The position numbers were made by a program, and so were the translations under genes. DNA of 64,000 bases from JAZREA01 sp045660545 (GTDB lineage: Bacteria; Bacillota; Clostridia; Monoglobales; Firm-18), in the NCBI GenBank assembly GCA_045660545.1, contig JAZREA010000026.1:1-64000 (forward strand). The letters run 5' to 3'. The notes beneath the pieces are model-generated. The model worked only from the letters and a program-made list of their open reading frames with translations, ran no database searches and was not told the DNA's origin. Below are positions 26,731 through 36,442 of this stretch, piece by piece. The first letter of the stretch is position 1. Each line of letters begins with the position of its first letter.

Positions 26731-27600
26731 TTATTTGTTTCTTGTAAGTAAATATTCCGAAAGGCCAAGCAAAAAGTCCGCCCTTTTGCCAAAGGGCATA
26801 AGAGCTGCTTTTGCAAGCGCCGTGTGTTCTTTTAGCTTTTGCTTTGCACCGTCTATGCCAAAGAGCGTAACGTAGGTCTGGATGCCTCGCTTTTCGTCGC
26901 TGCCCACAGGCTTGCCCAATACCTCCTGAGTGCTCTGTACGTCCAAAATATCGTCCATAATCTGAAAGGCTATTCCAAGGTTGTCCGCAAAGTCGTCGAT
27001 TGCTTTTAGCTCGTCCTCATTTGCCTGCGCACACATTGCACCAAGCCTGCACGAAAGCTTAATAAGAGCGCCCGTTTTCATCTTATGAACTGTTTTTAAC
27101 TCTTCGTAGTTTTTAGCACCGCTTATGTCTATAACCTGTCCGCCAATCATTCCGTCTGCTCCTGCGGCTGAGGCTATTTCGTTAATAGCTTTTAAAGTAA
27201 CAGCCAAAGGCGTCTTAGAAAGCGACGCGGTCTCAAAAGCATAGGTCAAAAGAGTGTCCCCTGCAAGCAGAGCTATTGCTTCCCCGAACTTTTTGTGGTT
27301 TGTAGGAAGGCCACGCCTGTAATCGTCGTTGTCCATACAAGGCAGGTCGTCGTGAATCAGGGAATATGTGTGTATAAATTCAACGGCAGCGGCAAAGTGC
27401 TTTGCGCTTGATACGTCCTGACCAAGCATCTCACATACCGAGTATGTAAGAAGTGGCCTTAGCCGCTTTCCGCCTGCTTTAACCGAGTAGTTGGCGGAGT
27501 CGAATATAACCGAGTGAAGACCTTCCCCCTTAGGAGAAAGCTCGCCTATCCAGCCGTTTATAACGTCAATTTTAGCTGTAAGTTCAGCGTTAAAGTCCAT
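26731..27600 (-). CDS. ispA: Polyprenyl (farnesyl) diphosphate synthase
   Basis: Condenses isopentenyl and allylic diphosphates. The 289-residue protein has both aspartate-rich motifs: DDLPCMDNDD near residue 80 and DDILD near 215. GGKRLRP is at ~38-44. The first DDx4D motif has the insertion typical of type II farnesyl diphosphate synthases. GGAGG precedes the ATG. It lies one base after xseB and directly before the OLE RNA. Confidence 0.94.
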   Translation of the reverse strand: MDFNAELTAKIDVINGWIGELSPKGEGLHSVIFDSANYSVKAGGKRLRPLLTYSVCEMLGQDVSSAKHFAAAVEFIHTYSLIHDDLPCMDNDDYRRGLPTNHKKFGEAIALLAGDTLLTYAFETASLSKTPLAVTLKAINEIASAAGADGMIGGQVIDISGAKNYEELKTVHKMKTGALIKLSCRLGAMCAQANEDELKAIDDFADNLGIAFQIMDDILDVQSTQEVLGKPVGSDEKRGIQTYVTLFGIDGAKQKLKEHTALAKAALMPFGKRADFLLGLSEYLLTRNK

Positions 27601-27601
27601 T

Positions 27602-27829
27602 TTATTCCTCCGGTGTATCGAATTCTTGTTTTACAATTTCGCCGTTTTTGTTAACTAAAATGTTAATTTTCTTCTCTGCTTCATCAAGCGCCTTGTTGCA
27701 TACGGCAGAAAGCTTCATGCCCTTTTCAAAGAGGGTAATCATCTCATCTAATGACAACTTGCCTTCTTCTAATGTCTTTACGATTGCTTCAAGCTCAGTG
27801 ATAGAGCTTTCAAAATTCAAGTTTTCCAT
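27602..27829 (-). CDS. xseB: Exodeoxyribonuclease VII small subunit
   Basis: A 75-residue helical protein beginning NLNFESSITELEAIVKTLEE, the family signature, with SLDEMITLFEKGMKL. Small subunits bind the XseA arm and form the nuclease that degrades single-stranded DNA. It starts 4 bases after xseA ends. Confidence 0.96.
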   Translation of the reverse strand: MENLNFESSITELEAIVKTLEEGKLSLDEMITLFEKGMKLSAVCNKALDEAEKKINILVNKNGEIVKQEFDTPEE

Positions 27830-27833
27830 ATAA

Positions 27834-29081
27834 TCACCTTTTAACCGTGTTGTTAACGGTACATTCTATTTTTCCGTCTGTAACGCGAACGCTAAGACTG
27901 TCTCCCGCACTGACCTCGCTTATGCTTGTAACAGTTCCGCGCTCTGTCGCCACAGAGCTGTAACCTCTTGTCATAACTTTTAGCGGGCTCAGCGCGTCGA
28001 GCTTTGCCAAGAGCACCTGGGCGCTTTTTAGCCTGTCGTGGAAAAACTCCTGCGAAAGACGGCTGAGCTGTTGTGTTGCACGTTCGTTTCTTTGTTCACT
28101 CTGTGAAACAGATGTGCCGACACCACTCACAAGTTTTTGAACCATATTGTCTGTTCTTAGCCTGCTCTGGTTTATAAAGTCCATCGGGCTTTTAATGCTA
28201 AAGCTTGAAACAAGCCTTCTTTTGTAGTCAAATTCTTTTTTAATACTGCCAAGCATTCGTGACTGAAACTCGGTCAGCTTTTGCTTTAATTCAATCGAGG
28301 AAGGAACCGCAAGCTCAGCGGCAGCGGAAGGAGTAGGTGCTCTCAAATCTGCCACAAAGTCGGCGATGGTAAAGTCTGTTTCGTGCCCCACCGCAGAAAT
28401 AATCGGTATTTCGGAGTTGTAAATTGCGTATGCGACTCGCTCGTCGTTAAAGCTCCATAAATCCTCGATAGAGCCACCGCCGCGGCCGACTATAATTACG
28501 TCTGCCATCTTGTGTCGGTTAAGGTGCTCTATTGCGTTAACAATCTGCTGTGCGGAGCCGTCGCCTTGGACAAGCACCGGGCAGATTAAAATTTCTGCCA
28601 TAGAAAACCGCCTTGAAGCCACGTTTATAATATCTCTCACAGCAGCTCCCGTGTGAGACGTTATAACCCCAACTGTCTTGGGAAAGGCGGGTATAGCCTT
28701 TTTGTGCGCAGAGTCAAACATGCCTTTTTCCTGCAACTGCTTTTTAAGAAGCTCGTACGCAACGTGCAGGTCTCCGACCCCGTCGGGCTGCATAGCCGAG
28801 ATGTACAGCTGATATTGTCCGTCACGCTCGTAGAGCGATATCTTACCCGATGCGATAATCTTCATTCCGTTTTCAGGAGTAAAGTTGAGTCGGGCGGCGT
28901 ACCCTTTAAACATAACCGCCCTGATTGTAGCGGTCTCGTCCTTTAAGGTCATGTAACAATGACCCGAGGAATGAAGCTTAAAGTTTGAAATTTCCGCACG
29001 CACCGAAACGGAGCTGAGATTCATGTCTGTTTCAAGCAGCGTCTTTATATACTTGTTAAGCTGTGTAACGGAAATTGCCAC
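27834..29081 (-). CDS. xseA: Exodeoxyribonuclease VII large subunit
   Basis: A 415-residue nuclease. The N-terminal OB fold contains VSVRAEISNFKLHSSGHCYM. The catalytic domain has VGVITSHTGAAVRDIIN, VIIVGRGGGSIEDLWSFNDE and SAVGHETDFTIADFVADLRA. A helical arm lies after ~290. The start is GTG behind GGAGG. Confidence 0.96.
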   Translation of the reverse strand: MAISVTQLNKYIKTLLETDMNLSSVSVRAEISNFKLHSSGHCYMTLKDETATIRAVMFKGYAARLNFTPENGMKIIASGKISLYERDGQYQLYISAMQPDGVGDLHVAYELLKKQLQEKGMFDSAHKKAIPAFPKTVGVITSHTGAAVRDIINVASRRFSMAEILICPVLVQGDGSAQQIVNAIEHLNRHKMADVIIVGRGGGSIEDLWSFNDERVAYAIYNSEIPIISAVGHETDFTIADFVADLRAPTPSAAAELAVPSSIELKQKLTEFQSRMLGSIKKEFDYKRRLVSSFSIKSPMDFINQSRLRTDNMVQKLVSGVGTSVSQSEQRNERATQQLSRLSQEFFHDRLKSAQVLLAKLDALSPLKVMTRGYSSVATERGTVTSISEVSAGDSLSVRVTDGKIECTVNNTVKR

Positions 29082-29099
29082 CTTTTACGTACCTCCGAG

Positions 29100-29501
29100 T
29101 TAATTTTTGTCCTTTAAAACAGAAGACAAAACCCCGTTAACATACCCTGCGGCCTGTTCGCCCTCGTATGTTTTGGCCAAAGCAACAGCCTCGTTTATAG
29201 CCACTGTGTCGGGGATGTCATCAGAAAAAAGTATTTCATAAATCCCGAGAGTAAGGGCTGCCAGTGTAATTTTAGAAAGTCTTTCGATTTTCCAGCCTTT
29301 CGACTTTTCGGAAATTTTTGCATTAATTATTTCTGCGTTTTGCTCAATACCCTCGACAGCGCTAAGTATGTAGGATTTTGACTTGTCGTCAATGTCCTTA
29401 TCTGCCGACGCTATATCGAAGATGTATTTTGTGTTTTCTTTTTGTATTTCAGATTGGTAAATCAGCTTAAAGACAAAGTCTCTTGCAAGTTTACGTGTCA
29501 T
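29100..29501 (-). CDS. nusB: Transcription antitermination factor NusB
   Basis: A 133-residue all-helical protein. The N-terminal RKLARDFVFKLIYQSEI and the C-terminal DIPDTVAINEAVALAKTY and GYVNGVLSSVLKD are standard. With NusE it binds boxA of rRNA transcripts. It is the first gene of the operon that continues through recN. The ATG is somewhat far (13 bases) from GGAG. Confidence 0.95.
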   Translation of the reverse strand: MTRKLARDFVFKLIYQSEIQKENTKYIFDIASADKDIDDKSKSYILSAVEGIEQNAEIINAKISEKSKGWKIERLSKITLAALTLGIYEILFSDDIPDTVAINEAVALAKTYEGEQAAGYVNGVLSSVLKDKN

Positions 29502-29552
29502 AATAGCATCATTTCTCCTAAATAGTGTAAAAAATATTCATACTTATTTAAT

Positions 29553-29558
29553 ATTATA
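29553..29558 (-). promoter_or_regulatory. Probable -10 element of the nusB-recN operon
   Basis: TATAAT on the minus strand about 52 bases before nusB in very AT-rich DNA. No good -35 at the usual distance. Confidence 0.4.
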
Positions 29559-29610
29559 CAATATATATGCAGAAAAATAAATAGTTTTTTCAAAGTTTTT
29601 TTAAAAAAAA

Positions 29611-29639
29611 TTTACTTTTTGCATATTTTGTGCTAAAAT
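29611..29639 (+). promoter_or_regulatory. Promoter of the DUF1015 gene
   Basis: TTTACT (29611-29616), 17-base spacer, TAAAAT (29634-29639), 36 bases before the ATG. Confidence 0.65.
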
Positions 29640-29675
29640 ATACCAAGAGCTTGTAAAACAAAAGGAGGAATACAT

Positions 29676-30914
29676 ATGGACAAGTTTGATAAAATATCTT
29701 TTTATCCTGCAAATATATGTTTGCCGAAAAATACAGATATGACAAAGTGGAGCGTCGTAGCGTGCGACCAGTATACATCACAGCCTGATTATTGGAACGG
29801 CGTAGAAGACTTTATAGGGGACGGCGTGTCCGCATATAATCTTGTTTTGCCCGAGATATATCTTAATAACGCAGACGTAGATGAAAAGATTAAAGATATA
29901 AATATAAATATGGACGAGTATTTAAAGAGCGTATTGTCTGAACACAAGGACTGCTACATATATGTCGAAAGAACGCTAAGGAGCGGCTCTGTAAGAAAGG
30001 GCATAGTTGGTATGGTAGACCTTGAACATTACGAGTTTGCACCGGGCAACAACGCTAAAATACGCGCAACAGAAGGCACTGTTACCGAAAGAATACCTCC
30101 GCGTATGAAGGTGAGGAAGAATGCTTCGCTTGAATTGCCTCACGTTATGCTGTTAATAGACGACGAGGAAGATGCGGTGTTTAGTACAGTTGCGGACAAC
30201 TTAGGCGAAGAACTTTACAGCTTCCCTCTTATGATGGACAGTGGTTATATTAAAGGTTCCCTTGTAGCGGATAACGGCTTACTGGCAGACACCCTTTGCA
30301 GCCTTATGGACAAAAACGAGGACAAAAACGGCACAATGCTGTTTGCTGTCGGCGACGGCAACCATTCTCTCGCTACTGCCAAGGCTTGTTGGGAAGAGTT
30401 AAAATCAAACTCCGACGTGCCACAAAATCATCCTGCAAGATACGCTCTTGTAGAGGTTGTAAATATCCACGACAGCGGTCTTTTGTTCGAGCCTATTCAC
30501 AGAATTGTCTTTGGATGCGACGAGGAAAAGCTTTTGGATGAGTTTATAAAATATTGCGAGGCACAAACGGATGAGGTTGAAAATTGTCAGCAATTACAAG
30601 TAGTTAACAACTGTAAAGCTACCGCGCTTTACATCAAAAAACCGACATCAAATCTTACGGTCGGAACACTCCAGAAGTTTTTGGACGAATATATTGCTAA
30701 ATACGGCGGCGAGGTAGACTATATACACGGCGCGGACGTTGTAGAGGAGCTTTCGAAGCAACCCAAAACAATAGGTTTCTTGCTTCCCAAGCCGTCAAAG
30801 TCATCCTTGTTTGAAACGATAATCAAGGACGGAATTTTGCCGCGCAAAACATTTTCAATGGGCGAAGCCTACGATAAGAGATTCTATACAGAAGCAAGAA
30901 AAATTGTTTTTTAA
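29676..30914 (+). CDS. DUF1015 family protein
   Basis: A 412-residue cytosolic protein of the DUF1015 family, recognised from WSVVACDQYTSQPDYW near the N-terminus and the central AVGDGNHSLATAKACWE. The family is widespread in anaerobes and sometimes placed near amino-acid genes; its reaction is not established. AAAGGAGG precedes the ATG. dusB follows 27 bases later on the same strand, likely co-transcribed. Confidence 0.85.
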   Translation: MDKFDKISFYPANICLPKNTDMTKWSVVACDQYTSQPDYWNGVEDFIGDGVSAYNLVLPEIYLNNADVDEKIKDININMDEYLKSVLSEHKDCYIYVERTLRSGSVRKGIVGMVDLEHYEFAPGNNAKIRATEGTVTERIPPRMKVRKNASLELPHVMLLIDDEEDAVFSTVADNLGEELYSFPLMMDSGYIKGSLVADNGLLADTLCSLMDKNEDKNGTMLFAVGDGNHSLATAKACWEELKSNSDVPQNHPARYALVEVVNIHDSGLLFEPIHRIVFGCDEEKLLDEFIKYCEAQTDEVENCQQLQVVNNCKATALYIKKPTSNLTVGTLQKFLDEYIAKYGGEVDYIHGADVVEELSKQPKTIGFLLPKPSKSSLFETIIKDGILPRKTFSMGEAYDKRFYTEARKIVF

Positions 30915-30941
30915 TTTAGCTTCGCTGTACGAGAGGTATAT

Positions 30942-31883
30942 ATGATATCTTTAAATGGAAAAGTTGTTTTAGCTCCAATGGCGGGAATAACAGACCGCGC
31001 TTTCAGAGAAGTGTGCATGGACTATGGTGCAGATATGTGCTTTACCGAGATGGTAAGCACAAAGGGCCTTTACTATAACGATAAAAAGACCAGGACTCTT
31101 CTTGAAGTTTCCGAAAAAGAACAGCCCGTTTTTGCACAGCTTTTTGGCCACGAGCCGCAAATTTACACCTCTGTTGTAAGAGAGGCCGCTTCCTTTGGTG
31201 CGTGTGGCATAGATATTAACTGCGGATGCCCTGCCAAAAAGATTATAACCAACCACGACGGCGGATATATGATGAAATCTCCGAAGACGATTTATGATGT
31301 TGTCCGCGCTGTCAAGGAGAGCACAGACCTGCCTGTTTCTGTTAAAATAAGGCTTGGTTGGGACGACGACAGTAAAAATGCAGTCGAGGTTGCGCGCCTG
31401 GCCGAGAAGGCGGGTGTGTCGCATATTACCGTACACGGCAGAACTGTTTCTCAAGCCTACACAGGCAAGGCGGATATAGACGGGATATATAAAGTGGTGC
31501 AAAGCGTGTCGGTCCCTGTTATTGCAAACGGGGACATAACCACGCCCGTCCTGGCGCAGGAAATGTTTGAAAAAACAGGGTGCGCCGCCATTATGATAGG
31601 CAGAGGTGCATTGGGCAATCCGTTTATTTTCGGGGCTGTCCGTTCTTATCTGGACGGAGGCGAGCTTTTGGACGCGCCAACGTACGAAGAGAGGATAAAT
31701 ACAGCTCTTGTGCATATTAAAAAAATTGTTCTTTATAAGGGCGAGTCGGTAGGCATAAAAGAGGCACGAAAGCACGCTCTTTGGTACGTAAAGGGAATGA
31801 AAAACAGCGTCAGGGTAAAGCAGCTTTTAACCTCAGCCACAAGCTATGAGGAAATGGAGACACTGCTTACCTCTCTGATATAA
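30942..31883 (+). CDS. dusB: tRNA-dihydrouridine synthase
   Basis: An FMN enzyme that reduces uridines in the tRNA D-loop. The TIM barrel shows LAPMAGITDRAFREVC, GIDINCGCPAKKIITNHDGG with the catalytic Cys, and ANGDITTP plus IMIGRGALGNPFIF for phosphate binding. Length 313 is normal. Its last 17 bases overlap a small gene on the other strand. Confidence 0.95.
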   Translation: MISLNGKVVLAPMAGITDRAFREVCMDYGADMCFTEMVSTKGLYYNDKKTRTLLEVSEKEQPVFAQLFGHEPQIYTSVVREAASFGACGIDINCGCPAKKIITNHDGGYMMKSPKTIYDVVRAVKESTDLPVSVKIRLGWDDDSKNAVEVARLAEKAGVSHITVHGRTVSQAYTGKADIDGIYKVVQSVSVPVIANGDITTPVLAQEMFEKTGCAAIMIGRGALGNPFIFGAVRSYLDGGELLDAPTYEERINTALVHIKKIVLYKGESVGIKEARKHALWYVKGMKNSVRVKQLLTSATSYEEMETLLTSLI

Positions 31884-32004
31884 ATTTTACATTATCTTCT
31901 GTGAAAATAAAGTCATCAAGGTCGTTCTTTTTAAGAAGGCTTTCCGATGGCTTTTTTTCGTCCTCTTTAACTTTTAGTTCCATGTTGTTTTTGTTCTCTT
32001 TCAT
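31867..32004 (-). CDS. Small acidic/basic protein of unknown function (45 aa)
   Basis: Forty-five codons starting MKENKNNMELKV with AAAGG nine bases upstream, a good ribosome site. The product is highly charged (about 40 percent D/E/K), with no membrane segment. It is convergent with dusB and overlaps its 3' end. No family recognised. The ribosome site argues for expression, but conservation is untested. Confidence 0.45.
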   Translation of the reverse strand: MKENKNNMELKVKEDEKKPSESLLKKNDLDDFIFTEDNVKFISER

Positions 32005-32042
32005 TATATACAACCTTTCTGAGTTTTTTAGGTTAAAATGGC

Positions 32043-32071
32043 TTGTAAATGAGAAAAAAATGTGATACAAT
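32043..32071 (+). promoter_or_regulatory. Promoter of the secreted YcdB-like gene
   Basis: TTGTAA (32043-32048), 17-base spacer, TACAAT (32066-32071). Confidence 0.6.
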
Positions 32072-32117
32072 CATTATATTATAGATTAGTAATTTTATGC
32101 TCTTTGGCGGTGAACAT

Positions 32118-34088
32118 ATGAAGAAAATTTGTGCTGTAATCATAGCAGTATTTTTGATTTTAAACACATTTAATATATGTTATGCAAACGAAGGCTCTTT
32201 TGTAAACGACGCTGTCCTGTCCGTGCAAAGCAAGATAAACATACCGGAAAACTATACGGAGTTTAACAGTAAGATGAGCGTAGGGGACGACGTTTTTGCC
32301 TATTTCACCTGGTATGGAGACTCTGACGGTACCAACTCGGGAGGCAAAATCAGCGTTACTGTTAATAAAGACCTTGAAATCACAGAGTTTACACAGTATT
32401 TTTACGGCGAGTTCGAAGGGGACTACAAGCTTTCCTCCTTTACAAGAAAGTACGCTCTTGCGGTTGCGACAGACTTTGTGCGCAGTGTCTTTCCCGATAA
32501 AATCAATTCTGTTTTTATAGCTGATGAGCCGGATGTTACAAACCGTAATTTTATGCCTTACGAATTTATGTTTTACAGGCTGGAAAACGGTCTGCCCTGC
32601 TTTGAAAACTATATTTATGTAAGCGTAAACGCCCATAACGGACAAGTAGCTGTAATGAATCTCGTCTGGGACGATTGTAACGCCATCCGTCCTGCTAAGG
32701 CGGGTATTTCTGCGGACGAGGCGAAGGTTGCAATGTTTGACAAAATCGGTATGGTTTCCGAATATGCTAAAAGACCGGACGGCTCTTTGTATATAAGATA
32801 TAAGGACTTGTCTGACAACAGATATTACGTTAACGCGTATAATGGGTCTTTGCTTGATAAAGGATTTGTACAGTCCTCTCCTTTTGTCTCAAAGTCTTTT
32901 GATTTAAGCTACGCTGACGAGTGTGACTTGTCTTTATGTATCGGGTCGGTCATGGAAAACAAATATATTCCGTTTGACCAATCCTTTTCGCTTTCCAATA
33001 TAACCTTTTGCGCAGACGATTTTTCAAATTATGTTATTTTAGAGTACGTTAATGAAAAATCGCATATTAAAACCTACATAGTAGACACCGCAAACGCGGA
33101 TATAAAATACTACTACGAGCAAATCAGCGTTATAGATGTCAACAAGGCTTATTCCGAGGAGTACTGCCGGTCGGTCGCCGATTCGTTTTTTGAAGAATAC
33201 GAAAAGGGCTCGTACGGACACTGTCGGTATCTTAACAGTGCTGTTGTTAAAAACGCAGATGGCGACAAGTTTTACTACTTTAACTACCCAAGGTTCATAA
33301 ACGGCATCGCCTATAACGACAACGGTGTTGTGATAGGCGTATCTGCTGCAACGGGAAGAGTAGTCAGCGTAGATATGGAAATGGACGTGATTACGCAAAT
33401 CCCTGTCGTTTCAACGCTTGAAAAGGGCGACGCCTTTGAGACTTATGTTGAAAACTCGGGCTTTGGCCTTATGTATGTTATTACAAGGTCGGGCAACAAG
33501 AAGTATATGAGCGCGGTCTATGCGCCTGACCCAAGGCATGAGCTTTATGTTAACGCGACTACCGGAGAGCTTGTTTACGAAGATTCGTCCTTGTATAAGG
33601 GCGGATACAATGGTTATAACGACATTCAAAACGACGTTGCAAACACACAGATTAATACACTTTTAAGCTGTGGCGTCTTTGATAAGACAGAGAGCTTTTA
33701 CCCCGATGAAAATATAAGGCTTAAAGACTTTCTGCTCTATATGTGCCGCGGTATCGATTGCGTTTCGTACCCGGACTTTGAAAGTGTGCGTTCCAAGCTT
33801 TTGCAAAGCGGAATTGTAGACGAAAAGCTGATTAATGAAAACGGCTTTGTTACGACAGAACTTGGTATAAAATATATTGTTAGCTACTTAGGCTACGGCG
33901 ATATTGCAAAGCTTCAAAACACATATAAAACGGGCTTTATAGACGAATCTTTCATATCCGACGGCCTTGTTGGATACGCGGCGATTGCAAAGGGGCTTAA
34001 TATTTTTACCGGCAACGTCTTTATGCCGCAGCAGTTTTTAAAGAGGAATGTGGTAGCACAGATTTTCTATAATTTAATTAATGGTTAA
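32118..34088 (+). CDS. Secreted protein with YcdB/PepSY-like repeats and C-terminal SLH-like region
   Basis: Start ATG 32118 follows GGCGGTG; an ATG seven codons earlier has no site. Residues 1-24 are a signal peptide (KKICAVIIAVFLIL...CYA). Two long segments resemble YcdB/YcdC (PepSY-like) domains, with NGLPCFENYIYVSVNAHNGQV and NGIAYNDNGVVIGVSAATGRV. The last ~170 residues resemble degenerate S-layer homology modules (DENIRLKDFLLYMCRGI; AAIAKGLNIFTGNVFMPQ). It probably sits on the cell wall. The reaction is unknown; the family is common in spore formers. pncB follows in the same direction. Confidence 0.75.
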   Translation: MKKICAVIIAVFLILNTFNICYANEGSFVNDAVLSVQSKINIPENYTEFNSKMSVGDDVFAYFTWYGDSDGTNSGGKISVTVNKDLEITEFTQYFYGEFEGDYKLSSFTRKYALAVATDFVRSVFPDKINSVFIADEPDVTNRNFMPYEFMFYRLENGLPCFENYIYVSVNAHNGQVAVMNLVWDDCNAIRPAKAGISADEAKVAMFDKIGMVSEYAKRPDGSLYIRYKDLSDNRYYVNAYNGSLLDKGFVQSSPFVSKSFDLSYADECDLSLCIGSVMENKYIPFDQSFSLSNITFCADDFSNYVILEYVNEKSHIKTYIVDTANADIKYYYEQISVIDVNKAYSEEYCRSVADSFFEEYEKGSYGHCRYLNSAVVKNADGDKFYYFNYPRFINGIAYNDNGVVIGVSAATGRVVSVDMEMDVITQIPVVSTLEKGDAFETYVENSGFGLMYVITRSGNKKYMSAVYAPDPRHELYVNATTGELVYEDSSLYKGGYNGYNDIQNDVANTQINTLLSCGVFDKTESFYPDENIRLKDFLLYMCRGIDCVSYPDFESVRSKLLQSGIVDEKLINENGFVTTELGIKYIVSYLGYGDIAKLQNTYKTGFIDESFISDGLVGYAAIAKGLNIFTGNVFMPQQFLKRNVVAQIFYNLING

Positions 34089-34101
34089 AGGGGTTTTAAA
34101 A

Positions 34102-35532
34102 ATGACAAAGAATTTAACAATGCTTACCGATTTTTACGAACTTACTATGGCAAACGGCTACTTTGAAAACGGAATCGGGGACAAAATCGGATACTTCGAT
34201 ATGTATTTCCGTAAAATTCCTGACGGTGGAGGCTTTGCGATTATGGCGGGCGTTGAGCAGGTTATCGAGTATATAAAAGGTCTTAAATTTACTGATGAAG
34301 ACATAGAGTATTTAAGAAGCAAGAACCTTTTTAGCGAAAAGTTTTTGGAATACCTTCGCAATTTCAAGTTCTCGTGCGATGTATGGGCGATAGAGGAGGG
34401 GACTCCTGTTTTCCCTAACGAGCCTTTGGTTGTTGTTCGCGGCCCGATAATTCAGGCGCAGTTTTTAGAGACGATGATATTGCTTACCGTCAACCACCAG
34501 TCGCTTATTGCGACCAAGGCCAACAGAATAGTCCGTGCTGCTGACGGAAGGCCTGTTATGGAGTTTGGTTCAAGGCGTGCACAGGGCTATGACGGCGCGG
34601 TATATGGTTCGCGCGCTGCTTTTATAGGCGGATGTGCAGGTACTGCTTGTACTATTTCCGAGCCTATGTTTAAAATACCTGCCCTTGGTACAATGGCACA
34701 TAGCTGGGTGCAGATGTTCCCTGACGAATATTCCGCTTTTTGTGCGTACGCGTCGGTTTATCCTAACGATTGTACTCTTTTGATTGATACGTATAATGTG
34801 TTGAATTCAGGTATTGTAAACGCGATTAAGGTTCATAACGACGTGTTGGTGCCTCTTGGTTGCAGGTTAAAAGGTGTGCGTATCGATAGCGGAGATATCA
34901 CTTATCTTACTAAAAAGGTAAGGAAAATTCTTGATGAAAACGGCCTTGAAGACTGCAAGATTGTTGTTTCAAACTCTCTTGATGAATATATAATCAGGGA
35001 TACTTTAATGCAGGGTGCTAAAATCGACAGCTTCGGCGTAGGCGAGAGGCTTATAACCTCCAGGTCCGAGCCTGTCTTTGGCGGTGTTTATAAGCTTGTT
35101 GCGGTTGAAAGCGGCAACGAGATAGTGCCCAGAATCAAGCTCAGCGAAAACGTTGCCAAGATTACAACCCCGTGCTTTAAGTCGCTTTACAGGCTGTTTA
35201 CCAAGGAGGGTAAAGCGGTTGCGGACGTAGTAACCAAATATGGCGAAACGATTGACAACACAAAGCCGTACACTATTTTTAATCCGGAGCATACGTGGAA
35301 GAAGAAAACCCTTACCAATTTTGAAGTAAAACCACTTTTGGTACAGATTTTCGACAAGGGCGAGTGTGTTTATAACTCTCCTGATATACATACAATTCAA
35401 AAGTATTGCAAGGAGCAAATCGACACCCTCTGGGACGAGGTAAAGCGCTTTGAAAACCCGCACGTTTACTACATCGACCTCTCTAAAGACCTTTGGGAGA
35501 CTAAGCAACAACTCCTTGATATGTTCGGGTGA
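34102..35532 (+). CDS. pncB: Nicotinate phosphoribosyltransferase
   Basis: Makes nicotinate mononucleotide from nicotinate and PRPP in the NAD salvage route. The 476 residues start MTKNLTMLTDFYELTMANGY, the family signature. Further marks are MEFGSRRAQGYDGAVYGSRA, GTMAHSWVQMFPDE and KGVRIDSGDITYLTKK. ATG 34102 follows AAAGGGG by 8 bases. Confidence 0.96.
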   Translation: MTKNLTMLTDFYELTMANGYFENGIGDKIGYFDMYFRKIPDGGGFAIMAGVEQVIEYIKGLKFTDEDIEYLRSKNLFSEKFLEYLRNFKFSCDVWAIEEGTPVFPNEPLVVVRGPIIQAQFLETMILLTVNHQSLIATKANRIVRAADGRPVMEFGSRRAQGYDGAVYGSRAAFIGGCAGTACTISEPMFKIPALGTMAHSWVQMFPDEYSAFCAYASVYPNDCTLLIDTYNVLNSGIVNAIKVHNDVLVPLGCRLKGVRIDSGDITYLTKKVRKILDENGLEDCKIVVSNSLDEYIIRDTLMQGAKIDSFGVGERLITSRSEPVFGGVYKLVAVESGNEIVPRIKLSENVAKITTPCFKSLYRLFTKEGKAVADVVTKYGETIDNTKPYTIFNPEHTWKKKTLTNFEVKPLLVQIFDKGECVYNSPDIHTIQKYCKEQIDTLWDEVKRFENPHVYYIDLSKDLWETKQQLLDMFG

Positions 35533-35537
35533 TTAAT

Positions 35538-36383
35538 ATGAAAACTGCTTTGGTAATAGAAGGCGGAGCGATGCGCGGCATCCATACCGTCGGTATGATG
35601 GACGTGTTTTTGGAAAATAATATTACCTTTCCTCACATAACCGGTGTCTCGGCAGGAGCTCTTAACGGACTAAGCTATGTTTCGGGCCAGCACGGACGCG
35701 CCAGGAGAGTTATTACGGAATTTTCAAAGGACAAGAGGTATTTTTGCCTTTCTAATATTCTGTTTGGAAAGAGCGTTTACGGCTTTGACTTTATGTTTGG
35801 GGACTTGTGCAAAAAATATATTCCGTTTGATGCCGATGCGTTTTTGTCTGCCGATTTAAAGTACTACTTTACAACTACCGAATTTAAAAGCGGGGAGACA
35901 GTATATTTTGAAAAAAATGATATAAAAGATTTCTCAAAGCCTGCTGTTGCAAGCGGGAGCCTGCCGGTTTTTTCGCCACCTGTTGATATTAACGGTAAGT
36001 TGTATTACGACGGCGGCGTTTCCAACGCGGTCCCGTATGAAAAGCCGTTTGAAGACGGCTATGACAGGGCGGTGATTTTGCTTACAAGACATAAGGGGTA
36101 CCGTAAGCCAAAGGTTACTTTTTTGCAAAAGCAGATGTATTCTTTAATGTTTAAGAACAACCCCGCATTTTTGCAAAAGCTTCTTACAGTAAGCGAAAGA
36201 TATAATAAAAGGATGGAAGAAATCGAGCGTTTAGAGCAGGAAGGAAAGGTGCTCGCAATTCGCCCGAGCGCAGCAATCAACATTTCAAGGCTTGAAACAG
36301 ACACTGATAAATTATCCGCTTTGTACCAAAGGGGAAGGCAAGACGCCCTCTCGGCTTTGGAACAAATAAGGGCGTTTATGTAG
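35538..36383 (+). CDS. Patatin-like phospholipase
   Basis: A 281-residue cytosolic esterase of the YjjU/RssA type. The oxyanion loop is EGGAMRGIHTVG, the nucleophile elbow GVSAGALNG, and the catalytic Asp is in YYDGGVSNAVPYEKP. The start ATG 35538 overlaps no site but GGGTGA lies 5 bases upstream. It begins right after the pncB stop. Substrate unknown. Confidence 0.9.
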   Translation: MKTALVIEGGAMRGIHTVGMMDVFLENNITFPHITGVSAGALNGLSYVSGQHGRARRVITEFSKDKRYFCLSNILFGKSVYGFDFMFGDLCKKYIPFDADAFLSADLKYYFTTTEFKSGETVYFEKNDIKDFSKPAVASGSLPVFSPPVDINGKLYYDGGVSNAVPYEKPFEDGYDRAVILLTRHKGYRKPKVTFLQKQMYSLMFKNNPAFLQKLLTVSERYNKRMEEIERLEQEGKVLAIRPSAAINISRLETDTDKLSALYQRGRQDALSALEQIRAFM

Positions 36384-36412
36384 TTGACAAAATATTACAA
36401 TTGTTATAAAAT
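36384..36412 (+). promoter_or_regulatory. Promoter of the Ldh2-family dehydrogenase gene
   Basis: Perfect TTGACA (36384-36389), 17-base spacer, TAAAAT (36407-36412). Confidence 0.8.
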
Positions 36413-36442
36413 TAAATATATAAATAAATGGGGGTAAATAAA

